Positions 8,679-17,413 of a stretch of 61,076 nucleotides of DNA are shown here, one piece after another; the stretch's first letter is position 1; the number at the start of each line of letters is the position of its first letter. This DNA is from Acidobacteriota bacterium (GTDB lineage Bacteria; Acidobacteriota; UBA6911; RPQK01; JAJDTT01). The notes under the pieces were generated by a model. That model worked only from the letters and a program-made list of their open reading frames with translations, ran no database searches and was not told the origin of the DNA. Location of the stretch: the NCBI GenBank assembly GCA_022827025.1, contig JAJDTT010000182.1:1-61076 (forward strand), given 5' to 3'. The position numbers and the translations under genes were made by a program.

Positions 8679-9704
8679 ATGAAGATCGCCATTCTGCACG
8701 GCCCCCGGGACCTCCGGATCGAAGACCACGAGCTCGACCCGTCGAATCTGGCGCCGGACCAGGTCTGGGTCCGGACCATCGTGACCGGGTTCAAGATCGG
8801 GACCGACCGCGGCAATTACGAAGGGGCCGAGGACGTTCCCGGGGCTCCCGTCTATCCCCGCTGGGTGGGAGACAGCAACCTGGGCGAGATCCGGGGCGTC
8901 GGCTCCAACGTCACCGGATTTCAGGTGGGAGACCGGGTGCTGTCCCAGATGCACCATCAGTCGGAATACATCTGCACTCCGGCCGAGGGCTTCCTGGTCA
9001 AGGTCCCGGACGGCGTCGATCCGGAGGACGCGGTCTTCGGAAATCTGTATTCCCTGAGCGCCCATTGCTATCACAAGGCGCTCTTGCGGCCCGGCGAAAC
9101 CGTGGCCGTGGTCGGGCTGGGGACGCTGGGCCTGGGCGCCGTAGCCATCGGACCCCTTTACGGGGCACGCACTGCCGCCATCGGCAACAGCGACCTGCGA
9201 CTGGAAATGGCCGATCGCATGGGGGCCCACGGCCTTTTCAGCAGCGACGACCCGGAATTGGCCGCGAAGCTTGACGAGTTCAGCGACGGCCGCGGCATCG
9301 ACCTGGTCATCCTGACGGCGAACCCGTGGCCCGCCTACCGGACCGCCGTGGAGATCGTCCGGCCCGGTGGCCGCGTCGGCATCGTCAGCCTGTTGGGCCG
9401 CGGAGAAGAAGGCCTGGAGTTCAACCCCCTCTCCATGCAGCTCTTCTACATCAAGGGGATCTCACTCATCGCCATCTGCGGCGAGGATCCCAATCTCTTT
9501 CCCGGAGCCGGCGGTGACGTCCAGCAGACACGGCACCGCGCTCACCTCTTCACGCTGATGGCCGACGGGTTGCTGGAACCCAAGCGTCTCGTGACCCACC
9601 GGCTCCACTACACTCGAATGGTGGAGGCCTACGAGATGGCCTACCACCGGGACAAGACCATGATGAACGTGGTGTTCGACTGGAGGGATGCCCATGCCGG
9701 ATAG
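8679..9704 (+). CDS. Medium-chain (zinc-type) alcohol dehydrogenase-like oxidoreductase
   Basis: 341 residues. The N-terminal GroES-like domain (MKIAILHGPRDLRIED, GVGSNVTGFQVGDRV) is followed by a Rossmann domain with a glycine-rich turn (AVVGLGTLGLGAVAI). The family oxidises or reduces alcohols, polyols or quinones with NAD(P). The classical cysteine quartet of the structural zinc is not evident, so the metal status is open. The ATG at 8679 has an AGGAG-type ribosome site nine bases upstream and is preferred over a GTG at 8655. It is divergent from the GMC pair and upstream of an SDR gene, consistent with a sugar or polyol catabolic cluster. Confidence 0.82.
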   Translation: MKIAILHGPRDLRIEDHELDPSNLAPDQVWVRTIVTGFKIGTDRGNYEGAEDVPGAPVYPRWVGDSNLGEIRGVGSNVTGFQVGDRVLSQMHHQSEYICTPAEGFLVKVPDGVDPEDAVFGNLYSLSAHCYHKALLRPGETVAVVGLGTLGLGAVAIGPLYGARTAAIGNSDLRLEMADRMGAHGLFSSDDPELAAKLDEFSDGRGIDLVILTANPWPAYRTAVEIVRPGGRVGIVSLLGRGEEGLEFNPLSMQLFYIKGISLIAICGEDPNLFPGAGGDVQQTRHRAHLFTLMADGLLEPKRLVTHRLHYTRMVEAYEMAYHRDKTMMNVVFDWRDAHAG

Positions 9705-9800
9705 GAGCGGCGGTTTCCAACCGCCGGGCTCCGGACGCGGCCTTCGGGAAAGCGCGCACGGGGGAGCGGAGGAACGGGCGACTGGAAGACGCCACTCCTG
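9705..9800. repeat. Stem-type dispersed repeats between genes
   Basis: The unit AGGAGCGGCGGTTTCCAACCGCC follows the stop codon, and a second, less regular GGGCGACTGGAAGACGCC unit lies near 9776-9795. They belong to the same family as the repeats at the window ends. No gene is present between 9705 and 9862. Confidence 0.6.
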
Positions 9801-9862
9801 ATGAATGACTCGACCAAAGGCACCGCTGCACGCAATCTGCAATTGCCAACGAAATATGAATC

Positions 9863-10645
9863 ATGAGCGTATTTGATCGGTTTCGACTGACGGGCAAGAA
9901 AATGTTCATCACCGGCGGCAGCCGGGGGTTGGGCCGCGAGATGGCCCTGGCCATCGCGGAAGCGGGCGCCGACGTGATTCTGGTGGGACGCGATGCCGCG
10001 TCACTGGAGCGGACGGCGGGAGATCTGAGGGACTTGGGCCGGGAGGCTTTCCCCATCCAAGCCGATGTCGGCGACATGGAAGATTGCGAAAGGGCCTGCG
10101 AGCAAGCTCTCCGGGATCATGGCCCCATCGACATCCTGATCAACAACGTGGGAGGCCGCCGCGAGAACATCCCCACCACGGAGATGACCCTGGAACAGTG
10201 GCGGCGGCTCACCGACCTGAATCTGACCAGCACCTTTCTCTGCACCAAGATCATCGGCGGGGCCATGGTGAGCCGGGGCCAGGGGGGGCGCATCATCAAC
10301 AACGCCTCCATCAACGGACTGATCGTGGCTCGCGACATCGGCGGCCGGCACTACGAGACGTCCAAGGCGGCGGTGATCCACTTCACCCGGGCCGTGGCCG
10401 CCGACTGGGCGCCGCACGGCATTACCGCCAACGCCATCTGTCCCGGCGGGTTCATGACCGAGCCCAACATCCGCTGGTCCAAGGAACACCCCCAGGTGAT
10501 CAAGACCTTTATCGCCCACATTCCCATGGGCGGCTTCGGGCAACCCGAGGATCTGGGGCCGCTGGCCGTCTATCTGGCCAGCGACGCCTCTCGTTACGTG
10601 ACCGGCGCCAGCATCGTCATCGATGGTGGCTACACCCTCTGGTAG
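9863..10645 (+). CDS. Short-chain dehydrogenase/reductase (gluconate 5-dehydrogenase-like)
   Basis: 260 residues, the normal length for a classical SDR. The cofactor motif TGGSRGLGRE is near residue 17, the structural NNVGG motif is near 95, and the catalytic Tyr-Lys pair (YETSKAAV) is near 170, followed by a typical C-terminus ending in VIDGGYTLW. The closest type by motif is gluconate 5-dehydrogenase or 3-oxoacyl reductase-like enzymes; the exact substrate is unknown. It follows the medium-chain dehydrogenase and precedes a ceramidase-like gene on the same strand. Confidence 0.88.
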   Translation: MSVFDRFRLTGKKMFITGGSRGLGREMALAIAEAGADVILVGRDAASLERTAGDLRDLGREAFPIQADVGDMEDCERACEQALRDHGPIDILINNVGGRRENIPTTEMTLEQWRRLTDLNLTSTFLCTKIIGGAMVSRGQGGRIINNASINGLIVARDIGGRHYETSKAAVIHFTRAVAADWAPHGITANAICPGGFMTEPNIRWSKEHPQVIKTFIAHIPMGGFGQPEDLGPLAVYLASDASRYVTGASIVIDGGYTLW

Positions 10646-10703
10646 GAGCCGCCGCTCCCGCCACGCCGGTCGTTTTTCCGTTTCGCGGCGGAGAGATTCG
10701 GCT

Positions 10704-12212
10704 ATGAGACGAACGAAGAGAATTGGCACGAACCGGCGTCACTTCATGCTGGGGCTGGGCGCCTCCCTGCTGCCCTTCCCGCGGCTTGCATGGGGGAAAC
10801 CGAAGGCCGATCAGGTGCTCGTCGGCCGCGGGGAGCTGGAGATCTCCGCGCTCCGCTTCGACTGCACCCCGCCTGTCGGTGTCCCTTCTCCGACACTGGG
10901 CGCCAATCCGGTGGTTCGCCATATCGAGGGTCCCATGGAGACCCGTCTCCTGGCCCTGCGGCAGGGGGACCTGACCCTGGGCTGGGTCAACAGCGAGTAC
11001 AACATCTGGTCCGAGGGACGGCGGTACCTGGCCCGGGGGCTGGGCATTCCCCATGAGCAGACCATCACCTCCGTGACCCACAACCACTCCGTCGTCACCC
11101 TGGGCGGCCTGAGAAGCAATGCTCGAGGGTTCGGGAAACGGTTCTTCAGAAACCTCCGCGAGGCGGCCCGCTCCCTGGAGGCCGGTTTCGAGCCGGCCAG
11201 ACTCTCCTGGGGGACCGCGGAGGAGTCCTCCATCACCTACAACCGAAAGGGAGTCCGGCCCGACGGTTCCACCTACTTCATGCGAGAGGAGGACCGGGTT
11301 CTGTTGGGCGATTTCGAGGGCGCCAACGATCCCCTGGTTTCGCTGCTTCGCTTCGATCGGCCCGACGGGTCGCCTCTGGCCCTCATGGGACATTTCACCG
11401 GCCACCCGGTGGCCTCCTACCACCTGGAGGAACCGGTGATCAATCCCGACTTCTCGGGCTGGGCCATCCTGGAACTGCTGGAATCGTTTCACCCCCAACG
11501 TCCGGTGGGGTTCTTCCTCCAGGGCTGCGCCGGGGACATCAACGTCAAGGGCATGTTCGACGGCGCCGAAAGGGCCCGGGCCGCCGGACGGCGCCTGGGA
11601 GACGCCTTCATCCGGGCCGCCTCCGGAACCCGGCCCAATTCCAGCTCCGCCCTGGCCCTGGCCTGGGGTACGGCCCAGGTTCCCTATGGTCCCTTGCCCC
11701 CGCCCGAGGAGCTCCAGCGGCAGCGGCAGGAACTGATGGATTTTCAGCGGAGAACCGAGGCCGGCGACCCCGATACGCTCCGGGTCCTGGGCTACAACTT
11801 TTCCGCGACCATGCAGATGAAGTACCGGCGGAACCTGGCCCGGCCTCTACTGAGATGGACCGACTGGGCGTTGAAGGTTCAGAAAGAGGGCACGGCGCTG
11901 CCCGGGTCCCTGCCCGTGCCGGTGCAGGCCATCGCTCTGGGAGACGTGGCCTTCGTGACCATCCCCTGTGAAGCCTTTTCCGGCATCGGGCGGCAGATCC
12001 GCCGGGGAAGCCCCTTCCCCATGACGATTCCCGCGGCCTACAGCAACGGGTACCTGGGCTACATCGGAACCACACGGGACGTGGGGGACGGAGAGTACAT
12101 GTCGGCCGCCTACCGCTACTACCTGCGGCCTCCGTTCGCCCGTCCGGCGGGAAACGCCATCGCGGCGAAAGGGCTGGAGCTGTTGCAGATGGCCAAGGAC
12201 GCCATGGGCTGA
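10704..12212 (+). CDS. Neutral ceramidase-like Tat-exported protein
   Basis: 502 residues. It starts with a Tat-type signal (TNRRHFMLGLGASLLPF). The mature part resembles the N-terminal domain of neutral/alkaline non-lysosomal ceramidases: TPPVGVPSP near the start, a THNHS segment in place of the usual THTHSGP zinc-binding loop, and FLQGCAGDIN, matching the family's QGxxGDIN. Members act on amide-linked lipids, but many bacterial homologues are uncharacterised and the catalytic histidine context here is modified, so activity is uncertain. The frame is open upstream into the SDR, but the Tat signal and the spacing from the SDR favour the ATG at 10704. Confidence 0.72.
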   Translation: MRRTKRIGTNRRHFMLGLGASLLPFPRLAWGKPKADQVLVGRGELEISALRFDCTPPVGVPSPTLGANPVVRHIEGPMETRLLALRQGDLTLGWVNSEYNIWSEGRRYLARGLGIPHEQTITSVTHNHSVVTLGGLRSNARGFGKRFFRNLREAARSLEAGFEPARLSWGTAEESSITYNRKGVRPDGSTYFMREEDRVLLGDFEGANDPLVSLLRFDRPDGSPLALMGHFTGHPVASYHLEEPVINPDFSGWAILELLESFHPQRPVGFFLQGCAGDINVKGMFDGAERARAAGRRLGDAFIRAASGTRPNSSSALALAWGTAQVPYGPLPPPEELQRQRQELMDFQRRTEAGDPDTLRVLGYNFSATMQMKYRRNLARPLLRWTDWALKVQKEGTALPGSLPVPVQAIALGDVAFVTIPCEAFSGIGRQIRRGSPFPMTIPAAYSNGYLGYIGTTRDVGDGEYMSAAYRYYLRPPFARPAGNAIAAKGLELLQMAKDAMG

Positions 12213-12254
12213 TTCACGGCCCGGAACGCGCACGCGGCTCAGGGACCGGGAACC

Positions 12255-13238
12255 CTATTCCTCGTCGTCCTCCAGGTAGTAGCCGGAGCCGATCAGGATC
12301 GGCAGGCCGTAAGTGACGACCCGCTTGACGAAGACCACCTTCCGCTGCTCCATCCCGGTGGCCGGATTCCGCGCCATGTAGTAGAGGAAGGTTTCACCGA
12401 AGGCGTCGGCCACGCTGAGGTCGTCCCGGTCCTCGAGCGAGGTCAGCTCGGAATCGATTCCGCCCAGGGTCCAGCCCCCCCGGCGGTAGGGGTCGCCGCT
12501 GAACAGCGTGTTGCCGTTCCCGTCCACGCCGAAGACGTAGATGGAGTCCCGTCGCCAACGGGGGTCCGAAGACAGCCCGATCGAGGCGAAATAGCCCATC
12601 GCCTCCACCTCCATGGCCGCGCAACGGACGAATTCCTGTAGCCGCCGATCGGATGGATGGTCGGCCAACCCCAGGGCGTTCACCTCCTCGCTCTCGCAGG
12701 AGCCCGGGAGGTCGCGGAGGTAGATCCCGGCCCCGATGGCCGCCGGCGTCCCGTCCCAATCGATGGCTTTGATGTAGGAGACCTTCGGACTGTCGTCGCC
12801 GGTCGCCGGATTGGTGAAGGTATAGTAGATCCACCCCTCGTCGACGATGCCCATGATCCGATAGACTTCCTCGAAGTAGTCGTTGCCATAGGCGTCGATG
12901 AAACGGCCCCACGGCACCCCTTCCCGGGAAGGATCGGGTGGAAAGACCAGCGACTCAGCGGCCTCCCGTAACGGCGTCACTTCGTCGACGAAGACGTAGT
13001 ATGCATCACTTTTCCACCGCCCCTCCTCGTGGAAGGCCTCCCTGGCCGCGGCAGTGCCCATTTCCTGAGCATACTCGTAGGCGCATTGAACGAAGGCCTG
13101 GACGTCCGCACGGGTGCGTATGGCGCTGGCCACGACGGAGTTCTCGTCGCAGGTCCGAGTTTGAGCGATTCCAAGTTCCTGCGTGCCCGTTATCAAGGCG
13201 CAGAGAATCAGTAGAGGACGCAATTGCGGCGCATTCAT
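12255..13238 (-). CDS. Secreted double Cache-domain protein, paralogue 1
   Basis: 327 residues with a signal peptide (hydrophobic LRPLLILCALITGTQ). Two similar halves follow. Each has a long helix ending in a WK or RW motif, a YVF strand, an NPATG turn and a GxGxY close. This fits two single-Cache (type 2) ligand-binding modules, near residues 40-170 and 180-320. There is no transmembrane anchor or signalling domain, so it is probably a periplasmic binding protein. It is the last of three tandem paralogues; the C-terminal module is almost identical among them. I chose the ATG at 13238, which has GGGAG upstream, over an earlier GTG. The ligand is unknown; Cache modules typically bind small carboxylates, amines or amino acids. 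Confidence 0.75.
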   Translation of the reverse strand: MNAPQLRPLLILCALITGTQELGIAQTRTCDENSVVASAIRTRADVQAFVQCAYEYAQEMGTAAAREAFHEEGRWKSDAYYVFVDEVTPLREAAESLVFPPDPSREGVPWGRFIDAYGNDYFEEVYRIMGIVDEGWIYYTFTNPATGDDSPKVSYIKAIDWDGTPAAIGAGIYLRDLPGSCESEEVNALGLADHPSDRRLQEFVRCAAMEVEAMGYFASIGLSSDPRWRRDSIYVFGVDGNGNTLFSGDPYRRGGWTLGGIDSELTSLEDRDDLSVADAFGETFLYYMARNPATGMEQRKVVFVKRVVTYGLPILIGSGYYLEDDEE

Positions 13239-13497
13239 TGCGATACTCCCAAAGTTCACGTGACAGGGCCGACGAATTCCCGGCGCGAAAGTCAGTCCAG
13301 TCTCATTGATGGTTCAGGACACGAAGCCGGCAGCAGAATTGCAAGTCATCCGACCCGCTGGCTGCCAACAGATTATGACGATTTACCCCGATAATCAGAA
13401 GGTGTCCCAAGTCACGTGTCCCAAGTCTCCTTCCGGTTCTCGGCCGACTCGCCCTCCGCATCGCCTAAAGGTCTCGAAACCGGTTTCGACGCGATCT

Positions 13498-14484
13498 TTA
13501 TTCGTCGTCCTCCAGGTAGTAGCCGGAGCCGATCAGGATCGGCAGTCCGTAGGTGACGACCCGCTTGACGAAGACCACCTTCCGTTGTTGCATTCCGGTG
13601 GCCGGATTCCGCGCCATGTAGTAGAGGAAGGTCTCACCGAAGGCGTCGGCCACGCTGAGGTCGTCCCGGTCCTCGAGCGAGGTCAGCTCGGAGTCGGTTC
13701 CGCCCAGGGTCCAGCCGCCCCAGCGGTAGGGATCGCCGCTGAACAGCATGTTGCCGTTCCCGTCCACGCCGAACACGTAGACCGAGTCCTGCCTCCAGCG
13801 CGGGTCCGCCGACAAGCTGATGGAGGCGAAATACCCCATGGTGTCCAGCTCCATGGCCGCGCACCGGACGAATTCCTGCAAGCTCCGATGGGAGGGAGCG
13901 GCAAGGAGTCCCGCGGCGTTGACCTCCTCCCGATTGCAGGAGCCCGGGATGTCCCGCTGGTAGATCCCCGCGCCGATGCCGGCCGGGGTCCCGTTCCAGT
14001 CGATGCTCTTGACATAGGTCGCCTTCGGCTCGTCCCTGCCGGTCGCCGGATTGGTGAACGAATAGTGGAGCCAGCCTTCCCCGAAGCCGCTCGTGATGCG
14101 GTGCTGTTCCTTGTAGTAGTCGTTGCCGAAGACGTCGATCAGGAGTCCGCGCGACGTTCCCTCCCGCTCGGGTTCGGGCGGGAAAACGAAGTGATGGGCC
14201 TGATCGCTCTCCGGCGTCGATTCGGAAATGAAGACGTAGATGGAACCGCTCTTCCAACGCTCGTCCTCGTTGAACGCCCTGCGAGCTTCCTCCGGCCCCA
14301 TCTCAATGGCGTATTCGTAGGCGCACTGAACGAAAGCGCGAATGTCGTCGCGCGTCTGCACGGCGCTGGCGACGACGGATTTCTCCGCACACGACGGGCC
14401 GTCATCGCTGCCGAATGCCTGGGGCGGAGCCACCAGCAGGGATAAGAGAAATAGGCAACCGGACAGTCTGCGATTCATTGTCAT
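13498..14484 (-). CDS. Secreted double Cache-domain protein, paralogue 2
   Basis: 328 residues, with the same layout as its two neighbours: signal peptide (RRLSGCLFLLSLLVAPP), an N-terminal Cache-like module and a highly conserved C-terminal Cache-like module ending GSGYYLEDDE. The ATG at 14484 has GGAGG six bases upstream and is preferred over an upstream ATG at 14538 that overlaps the next gene. The N-terminal modules of the three paralogues differ far more than the C-terminal ones, which suggests that one module is shared in function while the other has diverged in ligand or partner. Confidence 0.75.
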   Translation of the reverse strand: MTMNRRLSGCLFLLSLLVAPPQAFGSDDGPSCAEKSVVASAVQTRDDIRAFVQCAYEYAIEMGPEEARRAFNEDERWKSGSIYVFISESTPESDQAHHFVFPPEPEREGTSRGLLIDVFGNDYYKEQHRITSGFGEGWLHYSFTNPATGRDEPKATYVKSIDWNGTPAGIGAGIYQRDIPGSCNREEVNAAGLLAAPSHRSLQEFVRCAAMELDTMGYFASISLSADPRWRQDSVYVFGVDGNGNMLFSGDPYRWGGWTLGGTDSELTSLEDRDDLSVADAFGETFLYYMARNPATGMQQRKVVFVKRVVTYGLPILIGSGYYLEDDE

Positions 14485-14530
14485 GATGGTCCTCCGGATC
14501 CGCAACCGGGCTTGAGCCCGCAGCTTTTCT

Positions 14531-15508
14531 TCATTCATCCAGATAATAGCCCGATCCGATGAGGATCGGCAGGCCGTAGGTGACCACCCGCTTGACGAAA
14601 ACGACCTTCCGCTGCTCCATTCCGGTGGCGGGATTCCGGCTCATGTAGTAGAGGAAGGTCTCACCGAAGGCCTGGGCCACGCTCAGGTCGTCCCGGTCGG
14701 CCAGGGAGGTCAACTCGGTCTCCTGTCCGCCCAAGGTCCATCCGCCCCAGCGGTAGGGATCCCCGCTGAACAGCGTGTTGCCGTTTCCGTCCACGCCGAA
14801 CACATAGATCGAGTCATGCCTCCACCGGGGATCCGCGGACAGGCTGATGGAGGCGAAGTACCCCATCGCCTCCATTTCCATGGCGGCGCAACGGACGAAC
14901 TCCTGCAGCCTCTCGCTGGACGGATCCATGCCGAGCACCGTGGCGTTGACCTCTTCCCGGCGGCAGGTCCCCGGGAGGTCGCGGCGGTAGATGCCGGAGC
15001 CGATGGCGGCCGGGGTCCCGTCCCAGTCGATGCTCTTGACGTAGGAGGCCTTGGGCTCTTCCATGCCGGTCGCCGGGTTCGTGAACGCGTAATGGATCCA
15101 GCCCTCACCGACGAGGCTCAGGATACGATGCCGGTCCCTGTAGTAGTTGTTGCCGAAAGCGTCGTTCAGCAGCCGCGCGAAGTTCCCTCCCTCTCGCGAG
15201 GGGTCAGGCGGGAAAACGAAGCTCCGAGTCTCTTCACTCACCGGCGTATCCTCGGAAACGAAAATATAGTTGGCTCCTTTTCTCCAGCGTTCGTCTTCGT
15301 GGAAGGCCCGATGCGCCTCCTCGAATCCCACTTCCTGGACGAACTCGTAGGCGCATTTGACGAACGCCTCCACGTCCTCGTAGGTCCGCACGGCCCCGGC
15401 GGAAATCGAGTGATCGGCGCAAGCCGAGGTTTGCGCCGGAGCGAACCCCTGCCCCGCGACCGCCAGAATCGGAATGATCAACAGACAGGGCAATCGGTTT
15501 CTGGCCAT
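14531..15508 (-). CDS. Secreted double Cache-domain protein, paralogue 3
   Basis: 325 residues and first in the transcription order of the three. The start at 15508 is supported by GGAGG nine bases upstream and by the signal peptide that follows (LPCLLIIPILAVAGQGF). Upstream in-frame codons encode no signal sequence. The C-terminal ~125 residues nearly match those of the two downstream copies; the N-terminal module is recognisably related but divergent. A 46-bp gap separates it from paralogue 2, so the first two copies are likely co-transcribed. Paralogue 1 lies 259 bp further on. Confidence 0.75.
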   Translation of the reverse strand: MARNRLPCLLIIPILAVAGQGFAPAQTSACADHSISAGAVRTYEDVEAFVKCAYEFVQEVGFEEAHRAFHEDERWRKGANYIFVSEDTPVSEETRSFVFPPDPSREGGNFARLLNDAFGNNYYRDRHRILSLVGEGWIHYAFTNPATGMEEPKASYVKSIDWDGTPAAIGSGIYRRDLPGTCRREEVNATVLGMDPSSERLQEFVRCAAMEMEAMGYFASISLSADPRWRHDSIYVFGVDGNGNTLFSGDPYRWGGWTLGGQETELTSLADRDDLSVAQAFGETFLYYMSRNPATGMEQRKVVFVKRVVTYGLPILIGSGYYLDE

Positions 15509-16205
15509 GGTGAAAGTCCTCCGCAGCAGCCACGGCATCGATGAGCCGGGCGGCAGTGCATGGTTGCTTCGCGGTTTGAAAAATTTCGCTCGGGAAAGGG
15601 TCTCGAACACTGCGCCATATTCTCTGGGGGCGTCCTCCGACTTGGCCGCCTCGACCGGCGCGCGACGATGAAAGTCCTGTTCGCAGCTCAACTTTTTTCC
15701 AGAAATAGCACGAAAAATTGGACACGTCCAGAGAATCCAACCCTGGGACCCGGCGGTTTCCGGCGGTTACCTGAAACCGTCGCGAACCCGCGCCGGATCC
15801 GGCATCAGCCGGTTCGATGCTGGAGTTCCCCCAAGAAATGAGGCGGAGACACCTCAAGTGATTGATAACAGGAGAGTAAGTGGAATGGGTCCAGCCTCGA
15901 ATTGGAAGTCCGTAGGGGCACCCCTTGTGGGTGCCCTCTTTGGTCGGAACCGACCCAAACCCGGTCGACCGCCGGCACTTGGCGTCGGAGTAACGGGGTG
16001 GCCCCCGGTCGATCTCGGCTGCCTGCACCGGGAGGGCGACCACAAGGGTCGCCCCTACGAACGGGAAGCCGTCTCACCGGAATGGGACCCTTGCTACCCG
16101 ACTTCCGCTCCAACTCTCCGTCTGCTCCTCTGACTCTACGAAAAGTGGGGAAAGTCCAGGTTCGATGCTGTCGCACGCAAAGAGCAATCCGAGTATTCTA
16201 CGCGG
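15509..16205. repeat. Intergenic region with two palindromic dispersed repeats
   Basis: No convincing gene lies in these 697 bases. Positions 15509-15900 probably hold the promoter of the Cache array. Positions 15911-15938 carry GTAGGGGCACCCC...GTGGGTGCCC and positions 16033-16062 carry the inverted form (GGGCGACCACAAGGG...CCCCTACG), so the two palindromic elements face each other across ~95 bp. The same element family is found near 185, 391, 50300, 57485, 60834 and 61056. Confidence 0.7.
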
Positions 16206-16988
16206 ATGCAGATTACCTATGTCGAGATGACGGTCCACGGGCGGTCCGGCACCAAGCAGCGCTCTCTCCCGGTGGGGTCCGTTTCCGGAGCCCGTTTCTG
16301 CTCCCGGGACGTGGACGGAATGCGTAAGGAGATGGATGAACAGCTTGAGCGCGACGGCCGTTTCACCATGGCGACGCTCACGAATCCGTCCATCTTCCAC
16401 CTCGGCCGCTATCTGCTCACCCAGAGTCCCGATTTCGAGGTCCAGGGTTCGATGACGGGTGGGGAGGCCGAGGTCGTCGCCATCCGCGACGGACAGGAGA
16501 TCCTCATTTCCGTGGGCAGCGACCAGTGCGACCGGGAACTCGATCCCCTCTTTCCCGACAAACCCAAACAGATGTGTCCCCACCCCTTGGCGCGGACGGC
16601 CTGGCCTTACGAGGAGGTGCGTCCCCACTGGGATGAGTTGCGCATCTTCAGCCACGTTGTAGTGGGGGAGCATACGGTCCCGTTGCAGGACAGCAAGATC
16701 TCGGAGCTGGTGGACCTGGAGTACCTGCTGAACATGAACGAGGTGAGATCGCTGGCCGATCCCATGGTCCTTTATTGCGGTTGCGGTTCCTTCCTGGATT
16801 CGGTGGATGAGACCGTCCAGCGGCTGGAACTTCCCCCGGAAACGGCGCTGGGCGTGGGCGACGGCTTCCTGGTGGGCCTCAGCGACCCGGTGTTGGACCG
16901 CACCATCCGACACGAGTTCCGGGCGGTTCCGCTGGGAGACGACCTGCAATACCGGCAAGACTTCGATCGGCGGTCCCAAGAGGCGTAA
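16206..16988 (+). CDS. DUF2848 family protein
   Basis: 260 residues. The overall pattern matches the DUF2848 family: a start with a short beta hairpin, a central DGQEILISVGSDQCDREL segment, and VLYCGCG near residue 195. The family is distantly related to fumarylacetoacetate hydrolase folds and often sits in aromatic or organic-acid catabolic clusters; no activity is established that I can cite. A 2Fe-2S ferredoxin gene starts 20 bp downstream on the same strand, so the two are probably co-transcribed. Recognition is by overall resemblance and is moderate. Confidence 0.6.
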   Translation: MQITYVEMTVHGRSGTKQRSLPVGSVSGARFCSRDVDGMRKEMDEQLERDGRFTMATLTNPSIFHLGRYLLTQSPDFEVQGSMTGGEAEVVAIRDGQEILISVGSDQCDRELDPLFPDKPKQMCPHPLARTAWPYEEVRPHWDELRIFSHVVVGEHTVPLQDSKISELVDLEYLLNMNEVRSLADPMVLYCGCGSFLDSVDETVQRLELPPETALGVGDGFLVGLSDPVLDRTIRHEFRAVPLGDDLQYRQDFDRRSQEA

Positions 16989-17008
16989 ACCAGAAAAGAG
17001 GAGTAGGC

Positions 17009-17371
17009 ATGCCCAAGCTGACTGTGGAAGGTGTAGGCGATTTCGACGTGGATGCCGGCAAACGGCTGGTTCTGGCTCTCACCGACGAGGCCGGCATCGA
17101 TCAACTGCACGCCTGCGGCGGGAACGCCCGCTGCACCACCTGCCGGGTGGAGTTCGTCGAAGGCGAGCCCTCCCGGATGACGGTCGCGGAGAAGAAGGTT
17201 CTGGAGATGCGCCGGGTGACCGGGGTCCGCTTGAGCTGCCAGATCCGTTGCGACCACGAGATGACCGTTCGGATCATCAGCCGGCTGGAAGGGAGCGGAC
17301 GGCGCGACGCGGGCCGCAGGCCGGCCGACGAGGTCCAGCCCCAGCCGGTGGAGTACGTGGACCGCGCCTGA
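17009..17371 (+). CDS. Plant-type 2Fe-2S ferredoxin
   Basis: 120 residues. The cluster ligands are visible as CGGNARCTTC near residues 35-44 and a distal Cys in LSCQIRC near 76, the standard spacing for a plant/adrenodoxin-type 2Fe-2S domain. The C-terminal ~25 residues are a charged tail. It is an electron carrier, probably for an oxygenase or reductase that is not adjacent. The ribosome site GAGGAG sits seven bases before the ATG. The upstream neighbour encodes a DUF2848 protein. Confidence 0.9.
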   Translation: MPKLTVEGVGDFDVDAGKRLVLALTDEAGIDQLHACGGNARCTTCRVEFVEGEPSRMTVAEKKVLEMRRVTGVRLSCQIRCDHEMTVRIISRLEGSGRRDAGRRPADEVQPQPVEYVDRA

Positions 17372-17413
17372 ACAGCCGCCTGCCGCCGTCAACGGCAATC
17401 GAGTCCGTTTCAA

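Noticed and set aside
13239-13497. Possible fourth Cache paralogue fragment between copies 1 and 2
   Set aside because: No frame in this gap encodes any of the conserved Cache motifs.
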